Shown: one piece after another, positions 1 through 5,780 of the stretch
Layout of the letters: each line of letters starts with the position of its first letter
Numbering within the stretch: the stretch's first letter is position 1
Origin: Bacillota bacterium
GTDB lineage: Bacteria > Bacillota_E > Sulfobacillia > Sulfobacillales > Sulfobacillaceae
DNA length: 7,722 nucleotides
Direction: 5' to 3'
Assembly (NCBI GenBank): GCA_021820645.1
Contig: JAKADJ010000096.1
Coordinates: 1-7,722 of the forward strand
Translations under genes and position numbers: made by a program
The notes under the pieces: model-generated
Seen by the model: only the letters and a program-made list of their open reading frames with translations
What the model was told of the DNA's origin: nothing
The model's database searches: none

Positions 1-336
1 AAGCGTGCCCTCATGATTTGGCTCATTCTGACTTTGTTGCTGGGTGCGGGATTCGTCACGGCCGAGATTCACGACTTTGTGACGTTTGTGAGTGCTGGAG
101 CGACCTGGCATAAGAGCGCGTTCTTGTCAGGATTTTATATCTTGGTGGGTACCCATGGAGCCCACGTCACATTTGGTATCATTTGGGCCGCGACCCTCCT
201 CTTCCAAGTGGCACGGCGTGGACTCACAGCGGTCACGACGCGTAAACTCTTCACCTTCTCGCTCTATTGGCACTTTCTTGATATTGTGTGGATTTTCATC
301 TTTACGTTCGTGTACCTCAACGGGAAAATCGTTTAG
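1..336 (+). CDS. qoxC: Heme-copper quinol oxidase subunit III, C-terminal part (5' end outside window)
   Basis: The reading frame is open from base 1, so the gene begins upstream and only the last 111 residues are present; a full subunit III of this type has about 200. Three hydrophobic stretches are visible, at roughly residues 5-22, 44-66 and 84-106 of the fragment. The pieces HKSAFLSGF, LVGTHGAHVTFG, ARRGLT and FSLYWHFLDIVWIFIFT match the pattern of CyoC/QoxC subunits of bo3/aa3 quinol oxidases. Subunit III is a membrane protein without redox cofactors that stabilises catalytic subunit I of the terminal oxidase reducing oxygen to water. The subunit IV gene follows after 15 bp. Assignment to a quinol rather than cytochrome c oxidase rests on resemblance to CyoC and on the CyoD-like neighbour; subunits I and II, which would settle it, are not in the window. 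Confidence 0.93.
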   Translation, partial: KRALMIWLILTLLLGAGFVTAEIHDFVTFVSAGATWHKSAFLSGFYILVGTHGAHVTFGIIWAATLLFQVARRGLTAVTTRKLFTFSLYWHFLDIVWIFIFTFVYLNGKIV

Positions 337-351
337 GGAGGAGGGATCTGG

Positions 352-732
352 GTGTCGCAAGCACTGGAGTTTCGACCGGAAGCCGAAGATGCGTTAAACG
401 ATGAAGGCGAAGCATTGCGATTTATGCGGCCTCATTTCGGAGAAGAGAAGTTCCCCTGGGTGCAAATTTGGGGATACATTGGGTCACTGGTCCTCACATT
501 TGCTGCGCTAATTCTGGTCGTGGATCATGTGTTGCCGCCGTTAGCCCTATTAAGCGTCATCTTGACGCTGGCTGTCGGGCAGGCCGCCTTACAGCTTGGG
601 GTGTTCATGCACATTCGGGAAAGTCGCGGGATGGCTTGGCAAGTCATTTTCTTAGGTATGGTGCTCCTGATGGCGGCGGGTATGGTCGGAATGTCGATCT
701 GGATTATGACGTTTAAATCGGGCGTCTCCTAG
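352..732 (+). CDS. qoxD: Heme-copper quinol oxidase subunit IV (CyoD/QoxD family)
   Basis: A complete 126-residue protein. The start is GTG at 352, with a strong GGAGGAGGG ribosome binding site at 337-345 and a 6-nt spacer. It has a charged, acidic N-terminus of about 35 residues followed by three membrane helices at about 37-60, 63-86 and 96-119. The segments LAVGQAALQLGVFMHI and SIWIM correspond to the second and third helices of the small prokaryotic subunit IV family (CyoD/QoxD/CtaF). This subunit assists assembly of the oxidase complex and takes no direct part in catalysis. Length and topology are normal, though the N-terminal extension is somewhat longer than in E. coli CyoD. It is the last gene of the oxidase operon, since a strong terminator follows 24 bp after the stop. 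Confidence 0.92.
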   Translation: MSQALEFRPEAEDALNDEGEALRFMRPHFGEEKFPWVQIWGYIGSLVLTFAALILVVDHVLPPLALLSVILTLAVGQAALQLGVFMHIRESRGMAWQVIFLGMVLLMAAGMVGMSIWIMTFKSGVS

Positions 733-756
733 CCGACCTGGCGGGGCCTTAGATAG

Positions 757-793
757 ACGGGTGGGACTCTCGTTGCGGAGTCCCACCCGTTTT
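757..793 (+). terminator. Rho-independent terminator closing the oxidase operon
   Basis: A perfect 13-bp GC-rich stem pairs ACGGGTGGGACTC (757-769) with GAGTCCCACCCGT (778-790) around an 8-nt loop, and a short T run follows at 790-793. It sits between subunit IV and the regulator gene. The T tract is short, but the stem is unusually stable. The stem is symmetric, but no minus-strand gene ends here. Confidence 0.9.
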
Positions 794-845
794 CCAGGTA
801 AGGCCTGCCATATCTCGCGCAATAACGGCCAGGATGCTACCATCT

Positions 846-857
846 GGTGAGGAGGGG
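846..857 (+). promoter_or_regulatory. Ribosome binding site fixing the TTG start of the niaR-type gene
   Basis: The purine-rich run GGTGAGGAGGGG contains GAGGAGG at 849-855, 8 nt before the TTG at 864. A TAG stop in the same frame at 861-863 excludes any earlier start, so TTG 864 is the only start that fits both the ribosome binding site and the family N-terminus. No convincing -35/-10 pair was seen in 794-845, although a promoter must lie there if the terminator at 757-793 works. Confidence 0.8.
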
Positions 858-863
858 TTGTAG

Positions 864-1382
864 TTGCGTGAACGCCGAGAACGGCAAGACTATATTGTGC
901 AGGCATTACGTGAGAGTGCAGATCCGATACGGGGGGAAGATTTAGCCGCAAGATGTCAGGTTACGCGGCAAGTGGTGGTCCACGAGATTGCGCTCCTTAA
1001 AGCACGGGGCACCCCCATTGTGTCGACGCCTCGGGGATACTACTTAAGTGGTTCGCCGGAAGGCATGGAACAAACAGTTCTCGCGGTGCATCATGCTCCC
1101 GAGCAAACCGCAGACGAGTTATACACGTTGGTCGATCACGGGGTCGTGGTCGAAAACGTGATGATTGAGCACCCCATCTATGGGGAGCTCCAAGGAGCCT
1201 TGCGCCTGCGATCGCGACAAGATGTTAGGGATTTTATGCAAGAGATATCGGAAGGGCGCGTGGCGCTTTTATCATCGCTAACTCAGGGCGACCATCTCCA
1301 CACGGTGTCGTACCGAGATCTAAGGCAACTAGACCAAGCTATTCTCGCCTTAGAGGGAAAGGGGATCGTGGCTCACCGATAA
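864..1382 (+). CDS. niaR: NiaR-family transcriptional repressor (HTH_11 plus 3H domain)
   Basis: A 172-residue protein of normal length for the NiaR/YrxA family. Residues 8-55 form a winged helix-turn-helix of the HTH_11 type, with the probable recognition segment VTRQVVVHEIALLKARG at 33-49. Residues 70-168 form the 3H domain named for its conserved histidines. H77, E85, H103 (in IEHPIYG), H144 and H146 (in GDHLHT) are all present; in the family, one set of these binds a metal ion and contributes to the niacin site. Family members sense nicotinic acid and repress NAD biosynthesis or niacin uptake genes. The start is TTG. The transporter gene follows in the same direction after 76 bp, with a large palindrome between them, so this protein probably binds there. 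The family call is firm; the regulated gene is inferred from position. Confidence 0.93.
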   Translation: MRERRERQDYIVQALRESADPIRGEDLAARCQVTRQVVVHEIALLKARGTPIVSTPRGYYLSGSPEGMEQTVLAVHHAPEQTADELYTLVDHGVVVENVMIEHPIYGELQGALRLRSRQDVRDFMQEISEGRVALLSSLTQGDHLHTVSYRDLRQLDQAILALEGKGIVAHR

Positions 1383-1397
1383 AATTGGGATTCGGGG

Positions 1398-1426
1398 TTG
1401 TTTTTTATCTCGATTCATTGTATATA
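1398..1426 (+). promoter_or_regulatory. Candidate promoter of the NCS1 transporter gene
   Basis: A -35-like TTGTTT at 1398-1403 and a -10-like TATATA at 1421-1426 are separated by 17 bp. Transcription would begin near 1433, about 26 bp before the ATG. The -10 lies inside the 42-bp palindrome, the usual position for a repressor operator. The -35 matches the sigma-70 consensus only in TTG, so this is a candidate only. TATACA at 1433-1438 is an alternative -10, with a poorer -35. Confidence 0.45.
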
Positions 1427-1450
1427 CAGTGGTATACACAATGAATCGAG
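1409..1450. promoter_or_regulatory. 42-bp palindrome, probable NiaR-type operator
   Basis: The outer arms CTCGATTCATTGT (1409-1421) and ACAATGAATCGAG (1438-1450) are exact reverse complements over 13 bp. After one mismatch (1422/1437), TATAC at 1423-1427 pairs with GTATA at 1432-1436, so 18 of 19 positions on each side are symmetric around a 4-bp centre. It lies between the niaR-type gene and the transporter gene, covers the candidate -10, and its right arm ends inside the Shine-Dalgarno GAGGA (1448-1452) of the transporter. The symmetry and position fit a binding site for a dimeric repressor, most simply the product of the adjacent gene. It is longer than a single winged-helix dimer site, so two nested sites or an RNA hairpin are possible. 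It is not followed by a T run and so is not a terminator for the upstream gene. Confidence 0.75.
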
Positions 1451-1458
1451 GATGAAGC

Positions 1459-2832
1459 ATGCATAGTGACGATCATCGGCAAGAATTGCTCCGGATGGAG
1501 CCGAACCAATATGGTGAAGCCATCTTACAGGTAGAGCCTTATGGAATTGAAGCGATCCCAAATCCAGAGCGCCATGGCAAGTCGCGTAGCCAGTTCACGC
1601 TGTGGCTCGGCAGCAATCTGACGATTGCAGACTTTGCGTTAGGATTTTTCCCCATTGCGCTCGGCATGTCGTGGCCCTGGACGATAGCGGCACTCCTGGT
1701 CGGCAATGTCTTAGGCGCCTACGCCCTCTCTTTATGTGCGGTCATGGGACCCTATTTTGGTCTGCCCCAACTCATTATTAGCCGAAGGGTGTTCGGGCAA
1801 TGGGGGGGTTATGTCCCAGCGTTCCTCAACTACTTAAGCACGATTGGCTGGTTTTCCGTCAACAATATTTTAGGATCTTTTGGGCTTCGCGTGTTGATTC
1901 CAAGCCTGCCTTTCTGGCAAGCGGCATTGCTTTTGGTCATCGTGCAAGGACTGATTGCGGTGTTTGGCCACAACCTGATTCATGCCTACGAGCGCGTGAT
2001 GTCGGTGGTGCTGGGCGTATTATTCGTGATCGTCACGATTGTGTTGTGGCAACGTCCGGTCTTAACTCAATATCGTCCGGTATTGCACACCAATCCCTGG
2101 ATTCTATTTGCCCTGGTGGTGGCCGCCGCATTGTCGTATGTCGGTAGTTGGGGGCCCTATGCCTCAGATTACAGTCGCTACCTGCCCAAGCCCACTTCGA
2201 AGACCCCGATTCTGGTATGGAGTTTCTTAGGATCCTTCATTGCGTCCTTTTGGTTAGAATTGGTCGGAGCGGGTGTGGCGATTGTCGCTGGCGCCGCCGC
2301 CAACCCTATTTCTGCCCTACACCAGGTCATGGGTGGATTGGGTGGGGTGGCGGTCATCGCCATTGTCCTGGGTGGCACCGCTGCAGATGCCTTGAACCTC
2401 TATTCCAACGGACTCGCTGCCCAGGCACTCAATATTCGGCTACCGCGATGGAGCCTTGCGGCCATTGCTGCGCTGATTGGACTCGGACTCAGTTTGGCCG
2501 CTTCCGGTTCATTTGAACAGTACTACGATAACTTCCTATTGTTGCTGGGATATTGGATGACCCCGTGGCTCGGTGTAATGTTTTATGACTTCTATTGGTC
2601 GCGCAAGAGGTTGGGTCAAGATAGAGCTCCGTCCTTGGCGATTAACTGGCAGGCCCTCGGCAGTTTCTTGATCGGACTCTTGGTGTCGATTCCTTTCATG
2701 AGCTCAACGCTCTATACCGGTCCCGTGGCACACGCCCTGGGGGGAGCCGATCTCACGTTTTATGTGGGATTTTTGGTCGCGTTTGTCAGTTACGCATTCT
2801 GGTCTCGTCATCCTGCTAAATTGGCCCCTTAG
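1459..2832 (+). CDS. NCS1-family permease (purine/cytosine permease-like), candidate niacin or NAD-precursor importer
   Basis: A 457-residue integral membrane protein of normal length for the nucleobase:cation symporter-1 family (Transp_cyt_pur), with about 12 hydrophobic helices. Family marks are the N-terminal PERHGKSRSQFTLWLGSNL (36-54), the TM6-7 motif WGPYASDYSRYLP (231-243), ADALNLYSNGL (309-319) and the segment GYWMTPWLGVMFYDFYW (364-380). The ATG at 1459 follows GAGGA at 1448-1452 with a 6-nt spacer. NCS1 proteins couple uptake of nucleobases, allantoin, hydantoins, thiamine or pyridoxine-type compounds to a cation gradient. Sequence alone does not reveal the substrate. The niaR-type gene upstream and the palindrome at its promoter suggest a pyridine compound such as nicotinic acid or nicotinamide; that is inference. 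The 3' end overlaps the convergent MFS remnant by 17 bp. Confidence 0.9.
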   Translation: MHSDDHRQELLRMEPNQYGEAILQVEPYGIEAIPNPERHGKSRSQFTLWLGSNLTIADFALGFFPIALGMSWPWTIAALLVGNVLGAYALSLCAVMGPYFGLPQLIISRRVFGQWGGYVPAFLNYLSTIGWFSVNNILGSFGLRVLIPSLPFWQAALLLVIVQGLIAVFGHNLIHAYERVMSVVLGVLFVIVTIVLWQRPVLTQYRPVLHTNPWILFALVVAAALSYVGSWGPYASDYSRYLPKPTSKTPILVWSFLGSFIASFWLELVGAGVAIVAGAAANPISALHQVMGGLGGVAVIAIVLGGTAADALNLYSNGLAAQALNIRLPRWSLAAIAALIGLGLSLAASGSFEQYYDNFLLLLGYWMTPWLGVMFYDFYWSRKRLGQDRAPSLAINWQALGSFLIGLLVSIPFMSSTLYTGPVAHALGGADLTFYVGFLVAFVSYAFWSRHPAKLAP

Positions 2833-3637
2833 GGTCGTGGAGAATGGAGGAACGAGCGGATCGGGCATAAGGCACCGCTAGCGTAACGCTCAGAGATACC
2901 AGGGCACAGGACGTCCAAATATCCGTGTGCACCGTATAGATAAAGACCGATCCCATCACCTCTAGAGGAACTACGTGTTGACGGACTAAAATTAGGCTTT
3001 GGGTGATGGAAGCGCTACCCGCTTCAAGTAAGACCGCCCCCAGCGTGAACGCGGGCCAATTGTGGGCTAGGCCGGCGACCCCGATACCGGCGGCCACCAG
3101 CATGGCCGCGATGATGATAGTCTCTATCAGTTTGTTGCCAAGTGCCCACGGGCTCAATAACAAAGCCGCCAGTGTGCCAATCGTGCCCAACCCAAGACTC
3201 AGACCAATAAGTTGCGGTGAAAGGGCCAGGACGTTTCGTAGGTAGAGCAGGTACTCTCCAATGTAAAAGCTGAGGCCCAAATTAAAGGCCGCAGAGAATA
3301 GGGTCATGCGGCAGAGGACCGGATCGCGAACCACAAACCGAAACCCTTCTCCCAGTGCCGGTGCCGGCTTGGTAGAGGATTTCCCGATCAGAGGCCACCG
3401 GTTCCAGGGCCCGATCCAGATGCCAGCGATGAGCAAGGCCAAAGCCCCGGCCAGAAAGGTGTGGAGAATGCCAGTGGCAATCAGGATGCCGCCAAGGCCA
3501 CTGGCTAAAAATTGTCGGATGGGACCAATGCTGGCCATCCAGGCATTAATGGCCGGGCAGTCTTTCCTGGCCGCTACACTGGGAGCGCATTTCATTATCT
3601 TGAGCCATAAGCAGTGCATGGGAGCGCTGATCGTCAA
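2816..3637 (-). pseudogene. Major facilitator superfamily transporter remnant lacking helices 1-4
   Basis: The frame encodes 273 residues from a TTG at 3637, against about 400 for an intact MFS permease. Similarity to the multidrug/siderophore exporter-like branch (MFS_3 style) seems to begin only near residue 20, with ARKDCPAINAWMASIGPIRQ, which normally precedes helix 5. About 130 residues holding helices 1-4 are therefore missing. The next part looks ordinary, with helices at about 43-78, a central loop at 79-105, and further helices at about 107-131, 141-163, 169-191 and 196-219. The end, after VFIYTVHTDIW (232-241), becomes polar and basic where helices 11-12 should finish. No ribosome binding site precedes the TTG, and the bases upstream up to an in-frame stop at 3686-3688 encode no membrane segment. 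I read this as a decayed gene. A functional half-transporter is possible but unlikely. Confidence 0.7.
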
Positions 3638-3676
3638 ACGGTGGACTCTAAATCCGAACCTTGACCTCTTTGCCGC

Positions 3677-3766
3677 ATGGCTAGTTCAGTCAAGCAGGAA
3701 TCTACTGGTAAGGTCACGAAGAAGATTCATGCGAACGACTATTCGTGGCCCGGAGGTGTTACGTGA
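3677..3766 (+). CDS. Possible 29-residue peptide, overlapping the next frame by TGATG
   Basis: The frame starts at ATG 3677 and ends with TGA at 3764-3766, sharing its last base with the ATG at 3766. The peptide has a lysine- and serine-rich N-terminal half and ends HANDYSWPGGVT, with one tyrosine and one tryptophan close together and a Gly-Gly near the end. There is no cysteine. No good ribosome binding site precedes ATG 3677, and an in-frame stop at 3662-3664 excludes a longer form. I do not recognise it. It may be chance, the tail of a deleted gene, or a small precursor-like peptide translationally coupled to the MFS-like frame. Confidence that it is expressed is low. Confidence 0.22.
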   Translation: MASSVKQESTGKVTKKIHANDYSWPGGVT

Positions 3767-3879
3767 TGACGTGGATGAGGAGCTACCCCCTACTGGCGCG
3801 CTTTTGGTGGTCACGGATATTTCGTGCGAACGGCATCGGAATCGGCATGCTGGCGCTGCTTGTGGCTCTTCTTGAATGA
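3766..3879 (+). pseudogene. N-terminal fragment of an MFS-like transporter (37 codons)
   Basis: An excellent ribosome binding site, GGAGGTG (3752-3758), lies 7 nt before ATG 3766, or 4 nt before an in-frame GTG at 3763. The 37-residue product begins MTWMRSYPLLARFWWSRIFR and continues as a hydrophobic segment at about 22-36 ending LLVALLE, then stops at TGA 3877-3879. A short basic start followed by an RFWWSRIF-type motif and a Gly-rich first helix is the usual opening of MFS exporters. The other two forward frames after the stop do not continue the protein. It is probably the surviving 5' end of a transporter gene. A single-helix small membrane protein is an alternative, since start and ribosome binding site are intact. 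Confidence 0.5.
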
Positions 3880-4023
3880 CTTTGCAGTCGGATCCCAGTT
3901 TAGATCGCCAAGCGGTCGTCCACGTACTCCGAAGCAATCTTTTGGTATCCCCATCGCCTGCGTGTAACCTGGCACTTCTGCGTTTCGTTAAGCCTCTGGG
4001 AAGAAATCGTAGAATTCACTCAT

Positions 4024-4028
4024 GGAGG
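4024..4028 (+). promoter_or_regulatory. Ribosome binding site fixing the lipoprotein start at ATG 4037
   Basis: GGAGG lies 8 nt before ATG 4037. The earlier in-frame ATG at 4022 overlaps this motif and has no ribosome binding site of its own, so 4037 is preferred. That start also gives a lipoprotein signal peptide of typical length. TAGAAT at 4010-4015 could be a -10 element, but no good -35 accompanies it. Confidence 0.75.
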
Positions 4029-4036
4029 CCCTTTCG

Positions 4037-5485
4037 ATGTATCGCGTCACCACCCGACTGGCATTAAGTCTCATCTCAATGCTGTTATTGGCAGGATGTG
4101 GATCGACCACACCGGTTATTTCATCCTCATCCGGAACCAGCACCACCACCGCAACCACCAGCACCACCATCGCTAGTCCATCAGCAACGCCGTCATCGTC
4201 GACACCAACGTCATCGCTGTCGAGTCAACCCGCATCCTCTCTAGTTGTGGTGCGCAATGCCGCTCCGACTCAACTGGAGGCTTGGGCAGAACAGCACGTT
4301 CTCTACATACTTGGACCGCATAGCGCCTACGCCACCAATCCGAGTGGCACCATCTTTTTATTGCCCAAGGCCTTTCATATCCCGACTACCCTTCATCACT
4401 GGCCGTCCAAGCGCTTTACTATGGTGGCCGTCATGAATCAGCCACAGACCCAAATCGGGACCCAAACGGGCACTCTATGGACCCAAATGGCCACCAGTAT
4501 CTATTGGCTAAAACCGGCCTCTTCACAAATATTACCCAAAACGATGGTAGCATCCACGTCGTCAAAGGCGGTGTTGAACGTTCCCCCTGGCCAACTGTTT
4601 GCCGTCGGATGGCCCGATGCGGCCCATCCCGGGCGCGTGTTGTTCTTGAAACCCCGCACGTTTTCGATGCCGACTACCGTTCATCATTGGCCCTCTCACA
4701 ATTTTCGGGTGGTGGCGGTCTACCCGTCTCAGGATGTACAGTGGATGGGATATTTAGCAGAATTGGCGCGCTACGTGTTCGAAAGCGGCCGGATCAATGC
4801 CCGTGCCAGTGCTGCGTCCCTGGCAGCGCTCCCCCCGTTCTTCAGTAGTTATAACGACGTACGCGAAACGGTGGGACGGCGTTTGGCGCACACTTCGGAT
4901 GTGCCCGTCTATCTTCCGCAAAACATCCTAAGCGGCACGTATCATGGCCCCATGGATGTCCGTTACAGTGTCCACCACGGCACATACACGATGACAATCG
5001 GCGCGGGGCCTGCTCTTCCTGCCAACTCCTCGCGCATCGACTTCGGCAATTCTGGCTTGTTGGGTACCATTGAAGGCATGGCATGGACTCCTGCCTTCCA
5101 CGCCCGCCAACGTTTTATGCCCTTTTATCCCACGACGTCCGCGACCGGGACCCCACACATTATTGGCCCCGGGGTCACGGCCATTTTTTATCCCGGTCAT
5201 GCCAGTGCGGGACCGGTGGTCACCTGGCGTCAAGACGGATGGACGTTCAACATCATTGGGTTTATGGGCACATCGGCGCGTGGACTGTCGGATCAGGCGT
5301 CCTCGATTTCTTCTTCACTGCGCGGCGTGACCCTCCCTGGCACCCACGGTCGCGCTACTTTCGCCTTGGGCTCGGATAGTCCATCGGAGGCCACCTATGA
5401 TGTCAACGGAACCCGCTACTTTATCTACGCCAATGGTTTTAAGGCGGTTCGACTGGTCCGCCAAATGGCCATGGTCAAACCTTAA
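4037..5485 (+). CDS. Secreted lipoprotein of unknown function with duplicated HHWPS domain
   Basis: A 482-residue protein. Residues 1-21 are a lipoprotein signal peptide: basic start (MYRVTTR), hydrophobic core, lipobox LLAG/C with the lipidated cysteine at 21. Residues about 29-69 form a low-complexity Ser/Thr/Pro tether, as expected for a protein held on the outer face of the membrane. Two related segments of about 45 residues follow, at about 87-132 and 186-228. Each runs from a short beta-like stretch through FLLPKAF or FLKPRTF to PTTLHHWPS or PTTVHHWPS and then a VVAV-type strand. The C-terminal half (about 285-482) is rich in Gly, aromatic residues and predicted beta strands, including VTWRQDGWTFNIIG at 395-408. 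I recognise no named family and see no catalytic motif. It appears monocistronic. A sensor, binding protein or cell-envelope factor would fit, but no function can be assigned. Confidence 0.85.
   Translation: MYRVTTRLALSLISMLLLAGCGSTTPVISSSSGTSTTTATTSTTIASPSATPSSSTPTSSLSSQPASSLVVVRNAAPTQLEAWAEQHVLYILGPHSAYATNPSGTIFLLPKAFHIPTTLHHWPSKRFTMVAVMNQPQTQIGTQTGTLWTQMATSIYWLKPASSQILPKTMVASTSSKAVLNVPPGQLFAVGWPDAAHPGRVLFLKPRTFSMPTTVHHWPSHNFRVVAVYPSQDVQWMGYLAELARYVFESGRINARASAASLAALPPFFSSYNDVRETVGRRLAHTSDVPVYLPQNILSGTYHGPMDVRYSVHHGTYTMTIGAGPALPANSSRIDFGNSGLLGTIEGMAWTPAFHARQRFMPFYPTTSATGTPHIIGPGVTAIFYPGHASAGPVVTWRQDGWTFNIIGFMGTSARGLSDQASSISSSLRGVTLPGTHGRATFALGSDSPSEATYDVNGTRYFIYANGFKAVRLVRQMAMVKP
4352..4723 (+). 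repeat. Two divergent copies of an internal coding repeat in the lipoprotein gene
   Basis: The DNA near 4352-4432 and near 4640-4720 encodes the paired segments PTTLHHWPS and PTTVHHWPS with flanking strands. The cores CCGACTACCCTTCATCA and CCGACTACCGTTCATCA differ at only one of 17 bases. The copies lie about 290 bp apart and diverge more outside the core, so this is an old intragenic duplication whose central motif has been conserved. Confidence 0.75.
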
Positions 5486-5738
5486 CCGACATCGCTACCC
5501 GCCGGGCGCGTACAACCTTTCGGGAGCCGTGGCGCGTCTCCGCCCAAAAACGCACCGCGGTTGTAGGCAAAGAGAGGTGTCCAGATCGGAAATCCATCCG
5601 ATAGATAGCGTTAACCGCCTGAAAAAGTTCGTCTTGGGCGGCCCGATCGAGGGAGGGACTGAGCGGCCACGTGGCATTTTGGGGGCACCAGGTGGGATAC
5701 GCTAGGGAGAGTCCTAAGAACCTAAGAAGAATGGTACG
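5478..5738 (-). pseudogene. Possible relic of an unidentified minus-strand gene
   Basis: The minus strand is open for 87 codons between stops at 5739-5741 and 5475-5477, yet has no ATG until near its end. The translation is protein-like for part of its length: a hydrophobic stretch (FLGLSLAYPTW), an amphipathic one (LDRAAQDELFQAVNAIYRMDF), then a basic tail. A second minus frame across the 3' part also reads plausibly (TPLFAYNRGAFLGG), as if a frameshift separated them. I recognise no family. An open stretch of this length could be chance, so the call is weak. The rest of 5486-5780 shows only a tandem CCTAAGAA doublet (5713-5728). Confidence 0.25.
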
Positions 5739-5766
5739 CTAAAGACGTGGGTGCTGGGATGCCTGC

Positions 5767-5774
5767 AGAGGAGG
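5767..5774 (+). promoter_or_regulatory. Ribosome binding site fixing the permease start at GTG 5781
   Basis: AGAGGAGG lies 6 nt before GTG 5781 and only 3 nt before the adjacent in-frame GTG 5778. The longer reading from GTG 5751 would put this motif inside the coding region and add ten non-hydrophobic residues. The start at 5781 gives the short basic N-terminus usual before the first MFS helix. Confidence 0.75.
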
Positions 5775-5780
5775 ACTGTG

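Larger units (their letters stand above)
3638..4036. other. Scar-like stretch without a confident full-length gene
   Basis: About 400 bp between the MFS remnant and the lipoprotein gene. It holds two short plus-strand frames, described separately at 3677-3766 and 3766-3879. A third frame of 63 codons, starting at ATG 3876 in an ATGA overlap with the second, runs into the lipoprotein gene and shows no recognisable domain or membrane segment. No repeat, transposase relic, or tRNA was seen. The mix of partial frames suggests repeated deletion or rearrangement. Confidence 0.5.

Noticed and set aside
1401..1421. T run after the niaR-type gene, as a possible terminator
   Set aside because: No stable stem ends just before the T run at 1401-1406; the strong palindrome lies after it and is followed by no T run.
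2878..2892. Small AGCG-TAA-CGCT inverted repeat between the convergent permease gene and MFS remnant
   Set aside because: Only 4 bp of stem, no T tract on either strand, and it lies inside the coding-like part of the remnant.
3306..3875. A 189-codon plus-strand open frame opposite the MFS remnant
   Set aside because: It is antisense to a minus-strand frame with clear membrane-helix and MFS character, its own translation is basic and low in structure, and no ribosome binding site precedes it.
3876..4067. A 63-codon plus-strand frame starting in an ATGA overlap with the MFS-like fragment
   Set aside because: No ribosome binding site near its ATG, no recognisable motif, and it runs through the start and signal peptide of the lipoprotein gene.
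4120..4245. Repetitive ACC/AGC-rich DNA that might be taken for a tandem repeat array or CRISPR
   Set aside because: It encodes the Ser/Thr tether of the lipoprotein; there are no regular repeat-spacer units.
4842..5233. Two overlapping minus-strand frames of 80 and 101 codons
   Set aside because: They are shadows of the lipoprotein gene, rich in Cys, Arg and His with no hydrophobic or domain signal.
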